NCBI RefSeq assembly: GCF_000350225.1
Contig: NW_005179159.1
Span: forward strand, 62,001-126,000
Length of the DNA: 64,000 nucleotides
Direction: 5' to 3'
Origin: Chondrus crispus
Lineage: Eukaryota > Rhodophyta > Florideophyceae > Gigartinales > Gigartinaceae
The notes beneath the pieces are model-generated. The model searched no databases. It was not told the DNA's origin and saw only the letters and a list, made by a program, of their open reading frames with translations. Each line of letters starts with the position of its first letter. The stretch's first letter is position 1. The position numbers and the translations under genes are program-made. Shown in pieces: positions 21,236-32,227 of this stretch.

Positions 21236-21526
21236 ATTAGTCAGTATTAATTTTGCTGACATTAGATTAGATCTAGGATCTAGCGCCGCGAGCTACAGTA
21301 GTGGCTCCGGCTGGGCGATATATACCTTAGCCCGCTGACCACCAAGTCAGTAGAGGTAACCCGAGTTGCCAGAGTCTGATATCGCCTTGGTCGAAGTCCG
21401 TCTTTCACAAGACATTCCCTTTAACTACATATTACTTTATCCTTTGCGCTCGGGGGTTCCCTTTTCTTTTTCCTTTCTTTCCCTATCCTTTTCGATCTCT
21501 AATTCTACCTATTTTCCCTTATCTTC

Positions 21527-21840
21527 TGTTGGTGCCATCGGCCTCGGTTGCGACCGAACCGGTGTAGGTGTCTTGGCCATCGGGCGACACAGTTGACGTA
21601 GCGCTGCTACTGTGACCCATTTTCCGACGGAGACTGTTGCAACGACGTCTCCGTCGAAGGGCTTTGTCGTGAGTACAAGCCAGTGTTGGTTCCATCGGCC
21701 TCGGTTGCGACCGAACCGGTGAAGATGTTTCGAGCCATCGGGCGGCACAGTTGGTGTAGCACTGCTACTTTCATTTCATCCCGTCGGGCTGCGTTGCGAC
21801 GCCCCCGTCGAAGGCCTTGTCGCGTTACAAGGTATCTAAG
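21527..21840 (+). repeat. 157-bp tandem duplication
   Basis: Two adjacent copies start at 21,527 and 21,684 with TGTTGG, then a shared GGCCTCGGTTGCGACCGAAC and CACAGTTG. They are diverged by roughly 15-20 percent by eye. It precedes the gypsy integrase fossil and may be part of its non-coding sequence. Confidence 0.75.
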
Positions 21841-21849
21841 AAGCTCAAC

Positions 21850-23933
21850 GAGCCTTGGCCTTACAATCCAGTGGAATCGGGGTACCTAAGTACACGCCCC
21901 ACCCCACACTCGTCGAGCAGTTCTCTTCGCAAGTCTCTACCACATCGATCCCGGGCCAGGCTATTTCTCTGTGCCCCCCCTATCAGGGATCTGAGCTACT
22001 ACGAGTCGCAAGCTCGTTTAAACGGAGAAGGGAGAGTCGGACACTCCGTAGCGCTGTGCCGTCGGCAGTTCTTCTTTTTGTTGCTGTTGTTGTTTTTGCT
22101 GGACCATCGGACCGCGGTCTCTGCCTGACAGGCGCATTGCACTACAGTTACTCCAAGTTAACCCGTACAGTACCTTTACGGAAGATCACCGCCGAAACCG
22201 TTGCACAGGCGTTCATATCACTCTGGGTATTCGTTTACGAAGCCCTAGTGAAACTCCTCTCTGATAATGAGAGCCAGTTCACCTCAAGTTTCTTCCTTGC
22301 GGTGTGCAAAATTCTCTTGATTGAGAGTGTGTTCACGACAGCATACCAGACAAATGGGCAGGTGGAGAGATTCAACAGAACGTTGGTCTCAACTCTCCGG
22401 CACTACCTCGCCGATAACCAACGTGACTGGGATCAGTAAACGGATGCCCTCACCTACGGCTACAACTGCACGGTGAACAGGATGATTGGCATGAAGCCTT
22501 TTGACGTGGTGTTATCCCGGACCCCTAGTCCGTTGTATCTACAACAAACCCCGTTGTTGGAGCCTACCGCCTCACGGGCGCAATTCAAGTTCCGATTCCT
22601 AGCGTGGCCACGCAGCCTGATGTCGACAGCCAGCAAAAATCTGCTGGCCGGCCAGAGCCGATACAAACGCGATTTTGACAAGCTGATACGGAACCCCACC
22701 CCGGAATATGAGTTGGGTGACCAAGTCCTCGTTAAATCGAGAAGCAGCTCTACGTTCACAAGAGAAAACCGACAAGGATCGGGTCAACAACAAACTCGCA
22801 CCACGCACTGAGGGTCCGTTCCCAGTAGTGAAGGTGGACGACCACACAGTCACAGTCCTTCGAGGGACAGGACTGAAAGACAGGATCTCTCGTGACAGAG
22901 TAGTCAAGTCTCCACCATTGCATAGCAATGTTGAGGATACCACGCCCATGCCGACGGACTCTCGCGACGATGGGGCCAACTCTTCGCCCGAGTAAACACC
23001 GACAGTAGGTGACGATGCTGCAGGACAAGCCGTTGGCCCACCGCGTGATGATGTCGATCATGAGGATGCGACGCGCACCCCGGCGCTCGCAACCGCGCGC
23101 GTCGGGTCTGATGGATGCTATAAGGAACGGCGCTTCGGAGCTGGTCATATCGCGACTCGCCCACGCCCCCTAGTCGGGGGAAAAGGGCTCTTCAAGGAGA
23201 AAAGATACCACGACCCCTCAGAGGAAATAGTCGCGTCATACAGAAAGTACTCCGGGTCCCCCTGTGCCCACAGTGCCCCAAACATTAGCGAGAAGGCTCG
23301 TACGGATCATCGCGCCGCCACTCCCGGGCACACGTGGCCAAAAAGCACGAGGACCAGCGGCCCCCGGGAAATATCCGGGATGAATTACGCCCCCTGGTGG
23401 CGGATTCCCCCTCGCGGGAGATTTCGGACACGCAAGAAATCTCATCGTCGAGATCCACAGTGCAACAAGCACTCGCCGACGCCCTGCCGCCATTCTCTGC
23501 GAAGTGTACGTTCAAACTTGACGCCTTTGGTCTGCCGCCCGTTGGTTCGGAACCGCCTCCCTCAGGGAAGCCGTCATCACCTCCGTCAGCCACTCCAGGA
23601 GTCCTATCCACATGGTATGTCGTGGAATCGCTCTCCGGCTACTCCCCTGGAACGGACGTTATCCCCCTATTTCGCGTCCACTGGTACGGGTATTCTACGG
23701 ACGACGACACCTGGGAGCCGGCCCATCACGTGGATTATAACACGGTCGTTCGTTACTGTCGCCGTAAACGCGTACGAATACCCGCCCGTTCCCTGTGGGA
23801 CCGGCCTGACAGCGTGGGCATACAACACTTACCGCTACTTTCCGAGAATCTACGGCCCCCTCCCCAGTACGCTCATCACAGAGCAATGGGGTACCGACTG
23901 CCTCGCGAAGCACTTCCAATGCTGATCAAGTAA
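21850..23933 (+). mobile_element. Chromodomain Ty3/gypsy fossil: integrase end
   Basis: The integrase core is recognisable (LLSDNESQFTSSFF, TNGQVERFNRTLVS), followed by the integrase C-terminal region (ELGDQVLVKSRS) and a chromodomain (FRVHWYGYSTDDDTWEPAHH). This places it among the chromoviruses. The 5' part (gag, protease, reverse transcriptase) is missing. It is clearly broken, with several breaks, and is older than the large element at 38,303-50,388. Confidence 0.75.
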
Positions 23934-23935
23934 GT

Positions 23936-25133
23936 TACTCGAGAAACGAGGACTCCGAACTCGCATGTCGAAGATTATCAGCTCATACACTCGTCAATCG
24001 AGAATCTCTTACTCGCATGTCGAGAGCGGTCGACTAATAAGCTCGATGACGAGAGGACATACAGCATGCACAATGCGGGTCAATTAATTTACTCGACAAA
24101 CGAGGATCCCGAACTCGCAGATCGAGGATGGTCAAACTATTTACTCGTCAACCGAGGTTCCCAAACTCGTTTGAACGAGGATGTTCCTTATTACCTCGAC
24201 AAAACGCGAGAAGGGTACAGCTCGCATAATCGAAGCTGGTCAATGAATGAACTCGTTCACCACGGATCCCAAACTCGTTGACCGAGGGTTTAACTTTTAC
24301 CTCGACAACGAGAGAAGTGTACAGCTTGCATACCCGAAGCTCGTCAATTAATGAACTCGTCACCATGTATCTCAAACTCGCTTGACCGAGGAATCTTACT
24401 TACTACCTCGACAAGGCGAGAATTGTGCAACCTGCACACCCGAAGCTGGTCACTTAATGAACTCGATCACTGCGGATCTCGAACTCGCTTGCCCGAAGAT
24501 TTCTACTTATTACCTCGAGAAACGTGAGAGTGTACAGCTCGCCTATCCGATGCTGGGCAATTAGGAACTTGGTAGTCAAGGATCATAAACTCGCTTGACC
24601 GAGGAGGTTACATACTACCTCGACAAACGCGAGAAGTGTACAGCTCGCATAATCGAAGCTGGTCAACTAACGAACTCGTTATCCGCGGATCCCAAACTTG
24701 TTTGAACGAAGATGTTACTTATTACCTCGACAAACGCGAGAAGGGGTACAGCTCGCATAATCGAAGCAGGTCAATGAATGAACTCGTTCACCACGGATCT
24801 CAAACTAGCTTGATGGAGGATTTTCACTTACTACCTCGACAAGGCGAGCGTGTACGGCTCGCCTATCCGACGTTGGGCAATCAGGAACTTGGTAAGCAAG
24901 GATCATAAACTCGCTTGACCGAGGATGTTACTTATTACCTCGACAAACGCGAGAAGTGTACAGCTAGCACAATCGAAGCTGGTCCATTAATGAACTCGTT
25001 CGCCACGTATCTCAAGCTCGCTTGACCGAGGACTTTTACTTACTACCTCGACAAGGCGAGCGTGTACAGCTCGCATATCCGACGCTGGTCAACTAAGAAA
25101 CTCGAGACCCAAGGACTCTCACTCGCAGGTCCG
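23936..25133 (+). repeat. 107-bp tandem array, about eleven units
   Basis: The core ACCTCGACAA...CGCGAG recurs near 24,192, 24,299, 24,405, 24,512, 24,618, 24,724, 24,832, 24,937 and 25,045, a spacing of 105-108 bases. Each unit also has an AATCGAAGCTGGTCA-type and a CTCGCTTGACCGAGG-type segment. Two more diverged units lead in from 23,936. CTCG/CGAG motifs repeat every few tens of bases, so single strands could fold extensively. The array directly follows the gypsy chromodomain. Confidence 0.88.
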
Positions 25134-25216
25134 AGGTGTATCGAGGCCCGACCTACCCAGCCCGCGCGACTGGACACGACCGCCGACCAACCGGTTGGTC
25201 GACGCCCCACCTCGGA

Positions 25217-26829
25217 CTACTTCTCTTCCTCGTAGTCTCTTAGTTCCTCCTCTGGGACCACCTCGCGGGGTCCACTAGGAGTCACCCCTCCCTCCCCTTC
25301 CCCTCCTGCGGGAGACGACTTCTCCGCTACGACGCCTCGGCCGGGCTCCTCCCCCGTCTCCGGGCGGAGGGGCACCTTCTTCGGAAGAGGTTCAGACGGG
25401 GGCACACTCGCGCGACCCGACACCGCAGTTACCTCCACGGAGTCCGCCTCCGGAACCAGGCGTCTCACCTTCGCCGGCATCAGAGGATTGCGAAGTAACG
25501 CGAGCAACTTGGCGTCAGACAACTCAAGTGGATCGCACCCGGTCCCCTCCGCTTGCGCTACCGGCGGCCCGACCGCTGCACCTTCAGCCATCACGACATC
25601 GGGCGTTGTACTGCGCTCGCCGTGTTTCGCCCTCACGCGGGCGGGTTCAGGCGCGCAGTGGCCCGGATCGCCCTCGGTTACTTCCTCAAGCGGTCGTCCG
25701 CGTGCATTTTCTCCACCAACCCCGGCGGTGGTCTCCGGTCGGCCCAACAGCAGGTCTGACTGGGTGACGTTCAACGTTTCGGCTTCAATGCGCACCAGTT
25801 CCCCGTCAGCGGCGTAGCGGCATCAAACCGCCGCCCGGGCGAGTGATTTCTCACTCGGGGATTGTCGAAGTGATGCCCTTGACTGTAAGGAACCCGAGGC
25901 CAGTCAATGCTGTCATGGAGATCTAGCAACGCATGAAGTCGACCCTGCAGAAAGGCAGTCCCCAACACCCTCGTCAAATCGAGACACCGCAGCCACTCGA
26001 CAACGGCTGTTGGGAGCACATATAAGCGACCATCATACGTGGACCAGATGAAGCGCTTCGCAATCATAGCAAGCCATTCAATCAGAAACACCATCCACTT
26101 GGGTGATTGAGGATCTTCCATCATGCCTAGACCGTAGTACACCAGGCATGGTGGAAGCTCAGCAAGGAAGTCCGCCGGGACTTCATACTGGTCAAACCAC
26201 GTCGGTAGATCTGGATATCGCGTGCGCAACGTCACTCGCTCGAACGAGGTTACCTCCACCGACTCGTAGGCGATGAAAACCCCATGCAGTTCCGCATACG
26301 ACGCTCAAACTTTCGTTTCCCATGCATGGCGGGGTTCTTCCGCCTCTCCAATTCGACGGCATACCCTGCCGGCAACAACGGCGTGTCCCACATCATCATC
26401 GACACGGATGGTTCCTCCTCCCTTTCGCGGAGTTCCTCCATAATATGCCGCATATTGGCATCATACCCACGGTCGGCCTCCTCCCGATACGCCCACATGT
26501 CTAAGTCCCACCCTGGGGGGCTAGCCGGTCGCACGGGGTACGACGGATGCGCTGTCGAACGAAACTTACGAACGCTTCTCGCGATTCAGCATCTGTCCGC
26601 CTGAATTCGGGGCGTATTAATTCCTTCTCTACGACAAAATCGATGGCTGAAGCCTCTGGAAAGCACAGCCTGCAAGCTGAGGCCACCCGGGAGCTCGCCC
26701 GTTGCAGTCGCGTAGGTACGGATCAAGTCCGGGTCCCGCAACCCGTCCGCCGAAAGGAACGGTGCCCTCTCGAATAACAAAGGGGCGTCGGTTATGCTCC
26801 GTCCTCACAACTCGCTCGCCCGAGGCCAA
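25217..26829 (-). pseudogene. Unknown antisense ORF region behind the gypsy fossil, broken
   Basis: A run of overlapping minus-strand frames spans about 1.6 kb. They share coding-like composition and include a Trp/Tyr-rich segment (PDLPTWFDQYEVPADF, WMVFLIEWLAMIAKRFIW) and an acidic Pro/Glu-rich C-terminal part ending EELRDYEEEK. I recognise no family. It lies between the tandem array and an LTR-like segment, on the strand opposite to the gypsy pol, which suggests an accessory antisense gene of the element or a captured host gene. It is broken, with about three breaks. Confidence 0.4.
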
Positions 26830-27059
26830 CGTCCGCCGTCGTGGCCGTACCTCCCCGCGAACATTGCCCCGTGCATCGTGCCGCGTTCAACTTGCGGTTC
26901 GCCGATCCGTTCACCCTCGTCAAGCCGAGCTCCCACCGTGCCGTGCACGATCAAGTGGGGACACAACCCGGGGTACTGTACGCTTAAATAGCGGAAATTA
27001 TCCCGCTGAAATACCACTAGCGGGACGCTCGACTCTACGAGGGGGGCTATATAGTGCAC

Positions 27060-27265
27060 TAACATGCCTCCCCCAATAGCGAGGCACACGCGAATTATCC
27101 CACGTGTATACGTGTATTCTCCCGCAGGCATGGCCTGGTGTAAGCCCTGTCGAAGTACTGACAGTTCCTACTCCACGTGTATACGTGTATTTCTCCCTCA
27201 GGCAGAGCCTGGTGTAAGCTCTGTCGAAGTACTGACAGCTTCATCACCCACGTGTAAACGTGTAT
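27060..27265 (+). repeat. LTR-like segment with 73-75-bp direct repeats
   Basis: CACGTGTATACGTGTATT recurs at 27,101 and 27,174, with a variant at 27,249. Each of the first two is followed by CCTGGTGTAAG and CTGTCGAAGTACTGACAG. The latter block is the reverse complement of one in the fragment C LTR, so this is a piece of a related LTR in the opposite orientation. Confidence 0.65.
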
Positions 27266-27787
27266 TAGGCCGTCCCTTCCCTCTGCTCAACGAACGCCAA
27301 TTAGCGATGTCTCGGAGCGATTGGCGACACAGTCGCACCTCGCGCCTGCGCACATCCACTGCTGGGGAGTGCGTACCGGCGGGCAGGAGGTCTGAAAACT
27401 TGAACCGCGGAGGAAAGCAGACCTCTTGCGCGCCGATTCTACACATTGAACATCCCGCATTGCATCTGCAAGAACGTAATATTCCTTGGTGCACACCTCT
27501 CTCCAGATTCATGACCTCAGGCGTCGGGTGTCACGGTCTACATGAATTACGGTATCGAACCTAAGAACATACTAATGCATGTCATGCACTCTGACAGTCC
27601 CGCTGCATTGAATTTCATCAAGAATATCCAAGAAACAATCAATGCTGCCCATACCGAAATCAGAAGAAGAAATGAAGCCAATGCAAGATACGTGATTCGC
27701 AGAACATCGCCTAAGACTCAAAACGTTGGTGACCGAGTTTGGCCCTCCATAAAGAACCATTCATTAGACGAAGGGTCTTGAACTCGT

Positions 27788-27873
27788 AAACTTCACCCGA
27801 AATGCTGTGGGCTATTCATGAATAGCCCACAGTATTTCGGGTGAAGTTTTTAGAATGGTGCACCATTCTAAAA
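27788..27873. repeat. Paired fold-back palindromes (62 bp and 26 bp)
   Basis: The first palindrome spans 27,788-27,849, with 31-base arms, one mismatch, and its centre between 27,818 and 27,819. It runs directly into a second with 13-base arms meeting at 27,860/27,861 (centre GGTGCACC). Each is the inverted copy of the unique sequence on its own outer side, so the order is left arm, left inverted, right inverted, right arm. Confidence 0.9.
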
Positions 27874-28509
27874 GTCATCAACAATATTACGTACAAACTA
27901 GACCACTCAAGACCCATCGGAGACTGGGGAATTCAAACCGGCTTCCACGCAAGTCAATTGAAACCATGCGAACCAGATGAATTTAACCGACAAGTTTCAC
28001 CTCCTCCTGCCCTGCAGTTCAGGATAGGCATACAGAGACGTTGAGGTCATCCTAAGTCATCGTGGCAGAACAGGAAAACTCCAATATATCATGAATTAGA
28101 AAGAACATTGCCGACCATGAACACTCGTAATGCACACCTGAGAACATCGAACACTGCCCGGAACTTGTCCGAGTTTACAAGAATTGAGGCGATTCTTCTT
28201 CGTAACGGGGAGTAGTGTGACGTACCGCCACATATAGGATTATCAACAAGCATTTACCTGCTTTCTACTCATTTTAGACTGCTCTAGACGTTAAATTTTG
28301 ACTCGCACGGTTCCTTTACCCTAGGATTGGTTTTCCATCACTTACGCCGCATAGGGATTTGCTAGATATGGCAGGACGTATTCTCCAAGCAGAACGCACT
28401 TTACTTCATACAACGTCTTACTTCAATGACAAAGTCCAGGTGTACCAATAGGTAGCTAGCGCTATTTCTGTAGTTTCTACGCTACGGAAATGGGCCATTA
28501 CGGCCCCGT

Positions 28510-29105
28510 TGTAGCATGACCCCCTCCCGGATTTAGATTTAGATTAGATCTGTAACTGTAGAGGCCGAGCTCTACAGTACCTCGGCCCGCGCCCACACGT
28601 GTACCCCACGTGTACAGGGACGCGCGCACCCACGTGTACGACACGTGCACTGTCAGCCCCGACGGCTGACAGCGCTACAGTGCAGGCCGACCTGCACTAC
28701 TGTAATGTTATGATAGGTTACTCTGTATGAGCCGACCGCCGGCGGTGGAGGACGACAAGCACGGACTTGTCAAGGATCCTCCGCCTTGGTCCGCCCACTA
28801 CTCTCAGTTACTTCCGTTAGTTACCAAGGAGTAGCACCGCGCGCGGGTTGAGGACGCGCGCAGCACGCCCACGAGCAGGCTCCGTCTCCGCCCGTCGGTA
28901 CTGGATCGTCACCCAGTACCGCTCTGGGGCGTCGAGGCGTCGAACCGCTCGCGCGTGCGCGCGTCCTCCCCGATCCCGCTCTGCCACCGCTACCTCGAGC
29001 CCGTGCTCGGTACCGTGGGTGGGCCGTGCTTCTACCTTTCCGCCGATCGGGGTCTTTCCAAACTCCCAGTATTCCCCCCCTCGTCGTTGGGGTGATTATA
29101 CTACA
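28510..29105 (+). repeat. Solo LTR of the large gypsy family, with target duplication
   Basis: A 596-bp LTR related along its length to the 593-bp LTRs at 38,303 and 49,796 (shared blocks include CCGCCGGCGGTGGAGGACGA and GGGTGATTATACTACA). It starts TGTAGCATGACC and ends ATACTACA. It is flanked by a perfect 5-bp target duplication CCCGT (28,505-28,509 and 29,106-29,110). A whole element inserted here and was later reduced to one LTR by recombination. Confidence 0.92.
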
Positions 29106-29399
29106 CCCGTATAGGCGAAACACACTAGTAATGCCGAAAACTACCGTATTAGTAGGTCCAATTCTCTATATAAACCGTGCTCAAGGTTGTCGTCCCCATC
29201 CGGAGACACCCGTCGATCAACCTTCGAATCTACACTGTCGTGCGCCTCACACCCCACAGCGAACGACGGTGTAGTATCCATGTGCACGCTCACTTTGGAC
29301 CAGTGCTTCGGCAATGAAGGGTCACTACCAACATCGCCTTTCGCTCCTCCCCCTCCCCCTGCCACATCACAAAAGCTGAGGAAACCATTTTCCCTTGCG

Positions 29400-30240
29400 A
29401 CACTATCTTCTCCCTCTTCCCTGTCGTTAACTCTTCGTAGATTCCCTCTTGGCATCCCTTCCGCGGGCCCTCCCTCCCCAACTACCTGCCCTCTTCTGAC
29501 TGGGGGATCTCGCCTATCACCACACCCTCCATGAGGGGAACAAGCGGCATATCGCTAATTCCATACCGGATAGCCCGGACCAGATACTCTGACGCCCCCA
29601 GTTCCGATCTCCATGCATCGGCTCTTATGGATGTGCGACTCCGCGAGGCCAGTCCCAGGACTGCCCTTTCACCCCTCTTGATCCAGAACGAGACCGTCAC
29701 TCTTCCGCAGCCGGCCCGCTTTTCCCGCCGCTCTGCCCAGAACCTCGACTGTGTGCCCTTTCCAGGCGAGAATTGGCGAGCTGCTTCGCGGCTTCAGTCT
29801 CCGACTTGGACGTGAGGGCCTCTCCACCAGTTTGGCAGGACTGCAAGAAGACAGCGTCCTGGACCTGCTCCACACGAAAAAACTTCTGACGGGCCATCTC
29901 CATCCTTTGCTCGGTGGCGTCCCGAAAGTACTGCGCGCGCATCGACAGTACCTCGAGCGCGGCCTTGAACGAAGTCTGCGCAAGCGATAGCCTCCTACCC
30001 ATGTCTTCCACTTCCCCATCCTGACCTTTGGGATCTCAAGGGCCGCCAATCCGAGTTCCACCCATACACAAGCTGCATTACGTGCTCCCACTTTTCGTCG
30101 GATCGTCGGTCCTTGGATCGCAGGTCGGAGAGGACCGCGTCCGCGGGGGGCTTAAAGTACCCTATGTGCGTAACAGGTACATTGGTCTCCCGCTCGAACA
30201 CGCTCCCCTATCCCATCAACTTTACAGAGTTTAGCTCGGC
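29400..30240 (-). mobile_element. Possible DIRS-like gag and start of reverse transcriptase, broken
   Basis: Minus-strand frames give a coiled-coil protein (SFKAALEVLSMRAQYFRDAT, MEMARQKFFRVEQVQDAV) and then RSELGASEYLVRAIRYGI. The latter resembles the stretch just before the reverse-transcriptase core in tyrosine-recombinase retroelements. With the recombinase fragment at 17,156-18,175 on the same strand, these may be parts of one family. It is broken and truncated. The assignment rests on a short motif. Confidence 0.35.
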
Positions 30241-31605
30241 AACGACAATGTCATAGTCGCGGAGTTCGGGCTGGGCAGTTGCCCAAGCAGCCCGCAAAGC
30301 CATAATCGTCGATGACGGGGGCCCGTCGTTGTTGATTTCCGCTATAGCCCTCCGTAGCACTCTGTTTGTGCTACGCAGAATGTGTCACCGCCCGAAGAAT
30401 GAAAGGGGTGAATTTCTCAAAGAGAGAGACATGCCAGACGCGGTGGGAGTAGTGTAGTGCCACGGTATTCGTTTGAGTAAGTACACACAGCGGCGACGGC
30501 GATGATCGGCGTGCTGACAGATACTATCAGCCGCTCGCTACTGCCAATGCGTTCTTCACCCGCACACACGACGTGTACACGAACGCCACGACAGGGAGCC
30601 TTCGCATACAGTGTTCCGTCAAAATTGCATACCTCAGCGAGCACATACCCCCGAAACATGCATACAAGTCGGTGTTACCGTCTCAAGGCCTGGCTTTTTG
30701 AGTTGGAACGGCCGGCACCATGCATACCGCTTACATGCATCAGCAATCTGACACATATCGTGTTTTTGATTACTTTTTTGAGGAATATCCCCGGCCCTTG
30801 CATAAACGTTTCAAATTCAAACACGTTTCTCCTCCCTAAGAAAATACCAGTACTTGCGCAGATGCCATTATAGAAGAATACTGTACTACAATCGCACCTC
30901 CGGAAAGCCCCTAATCAAACCACAATTTCGATGTTGTTCCTTGCAAAGTCGAAACACACTTCCCTGCCTTCCACTGCACGGAATAATTTCAAAGCCTACG
31001 CGTCCCCGCAGCACCCAGACACGAATTGGCGCTGCAAAATTTGCTGTGTGACAAAGTCGCCAACGGAGTGCAAGTGAATGGTGTGATTCTCAGAAATCAG
31101 GTATAGCAGGTTCAAGTGTGAGCTAACAGGTACCTCCCAGCCGACAAAAAGCTCACACGCAAGTTTTGCAATGGCTGCCTTGATAAATTTCAAAACAGCA
31201 TAGGCTAAAGTTTCGAGTTTTCCATGGGAAAAGACTGAGTGTGGATGGTGCCGCACTCGATACAACTTTAATTGAAATGAGGCGGCAGGACCTGCCGCCT
31301 TTTGCCTCGTATTTGGACACCTGGTGTCCAAATACGAGGCAAAAGACGTTTGAAATGCCGATGAGTTTCGATTATTTTATAGACAGCCGCCAGATTGGTC
31401 CTTGTCACAAAAGTAACATTCCCGCTTTAACAAGGACAAGACGGGCATCACGTTCCTAGGATTCTGTAACTTGGATGACAGCGAGAAATATCCTCTTATG
31501 AGAATCGGCAATTCTCTTTGTCCTCGTTCGTTTCAGGGAAAGCATGGACACGAACTGGGGTTTGACCACTACGCGAACAAAAACGCGTGGATGACTACGG
31601 CATTG
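30241..31605. other. Stretch without a supported gene; holds paired palindromes
   Basis: A 111-codon minus-strand frame (30,996-31,331) has protein-like composition but no family I know. Two adjacent palindromes lie at 31,280-31,345. The base composition differs from the GC-rich retroelements on both sides. Confidence 0.3.
31280..31345. repeat. Paired fold-back palindromes (21 bp and 47 bp)
   Basis: The first has arms AGGCGGCAGG and CCTGCCGCCT around a single base at 31,290. The second has 23-base arms around a single base at 31,322. They overlap by two bases (31,299-31,300). Both are exact. Confidence 0.9.
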
Positions 31606-32227
31606 TGTAGTGCACTGTACACTATGGCGGTCCATAACCCGCCAAACTCGCGCGCACCGCCACCACGTGTACCATGGGTACACGTGGCCTCCCCTATCTA
31701 GCCGCCGGACCGCGCCAGTGAACACGGGTCGTCCCTTCGTCCCCTATAGGGGCTCTACTTGGTCACCTCGGGGCTACACCCGTTATATTCTAGATAATCT
31801 AATTTACAGTATAATTTAGCTTCGCCATTACGACGACGGGGACTATATAGTCAACTCGATCATCAAAGTAAAGACGCACGAAGCCTCGGGTCTTTTACCT
31901 TGGTTTCTGGATTCTAGGTGGTAGCCTCGACTCGGTACTGGCTCGCGCATACCGACCGAGCCATCTACCTCCCTAGAATCCCACCTGCCTTCCCCGCGCG
32001 CGTCGATCCTCCCCGCACGAGACATACGTTACCTACTGTGCGACCCGCTCCCTTAGCGTTGTTTTCCCTTAATTCTACCCCTTTTATTGCTGACTATCGT
32101 GCTACTTTTCAACCGCGCAAGCCGCCCCCGGACGCCGGTTCCGGTCACCCACCGGGTGGTCTCCCGTTATTCCCTTACGCGTCCGAACGCGCGTCGCTCT
32201 GCCTACAGCCAGCCACTCGTGGCTGTA
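31606..32227 (+). repeat. Diverged plus-strand LTR, inverted relative to its neighbour
   Basis: Shares the order and several blocks of the fragment C LTR in the opposite orientation (GAGCCATCTAC, AATCCCACCT, GGGTGGTCTCCCG, CCGAACGCGCG). It starts near TGTAGTGCACTG and ends in a small hairpin TACAGCCA...TGGCTGTA (32,204-32,227), directly against the next LTR. Confidence 0.55.

Larger units (their letters stand above)
27300..29290 (+). mobile_element. Old Ty3/gypsy 3' end with nested solo LTR
   Basis: The plus strand shows the C-terminal integrase region (27,542-28,044: ALNFIKNIQETINAAHTEI and VINNITYKLDHSRP), then a decayed chromodomain (about 28,041-28,180, ILSHRGRTGKLQYI). A purine-rich GGGGAGTAG at about 28,206 follows, then the start of an LTR (TGTGACGTACC, 28,216). 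That LTR is interrupted by the solo LTR at 28,510-29,105 and resumes afterwards, with a TATATAAA box near 29,167. It is broken, with many breaks, and is one of the oldest layers here. Two fold-back palindromes lie within it. Confidence 0.6.

Noticed and set aside
28300-28500. Possible tRNA gene near the solo LTR
   Set aside because: No cloverleaf with a recognisable T-arm could be drawn. The sequence is part of an old LTR.
29141-29815. Several 60-115-codon frames on both strands
   Set aside because: Mutually overlapping and GC-driven; only the minus-strand coiled-coil and GASEYLV stretch was kept.
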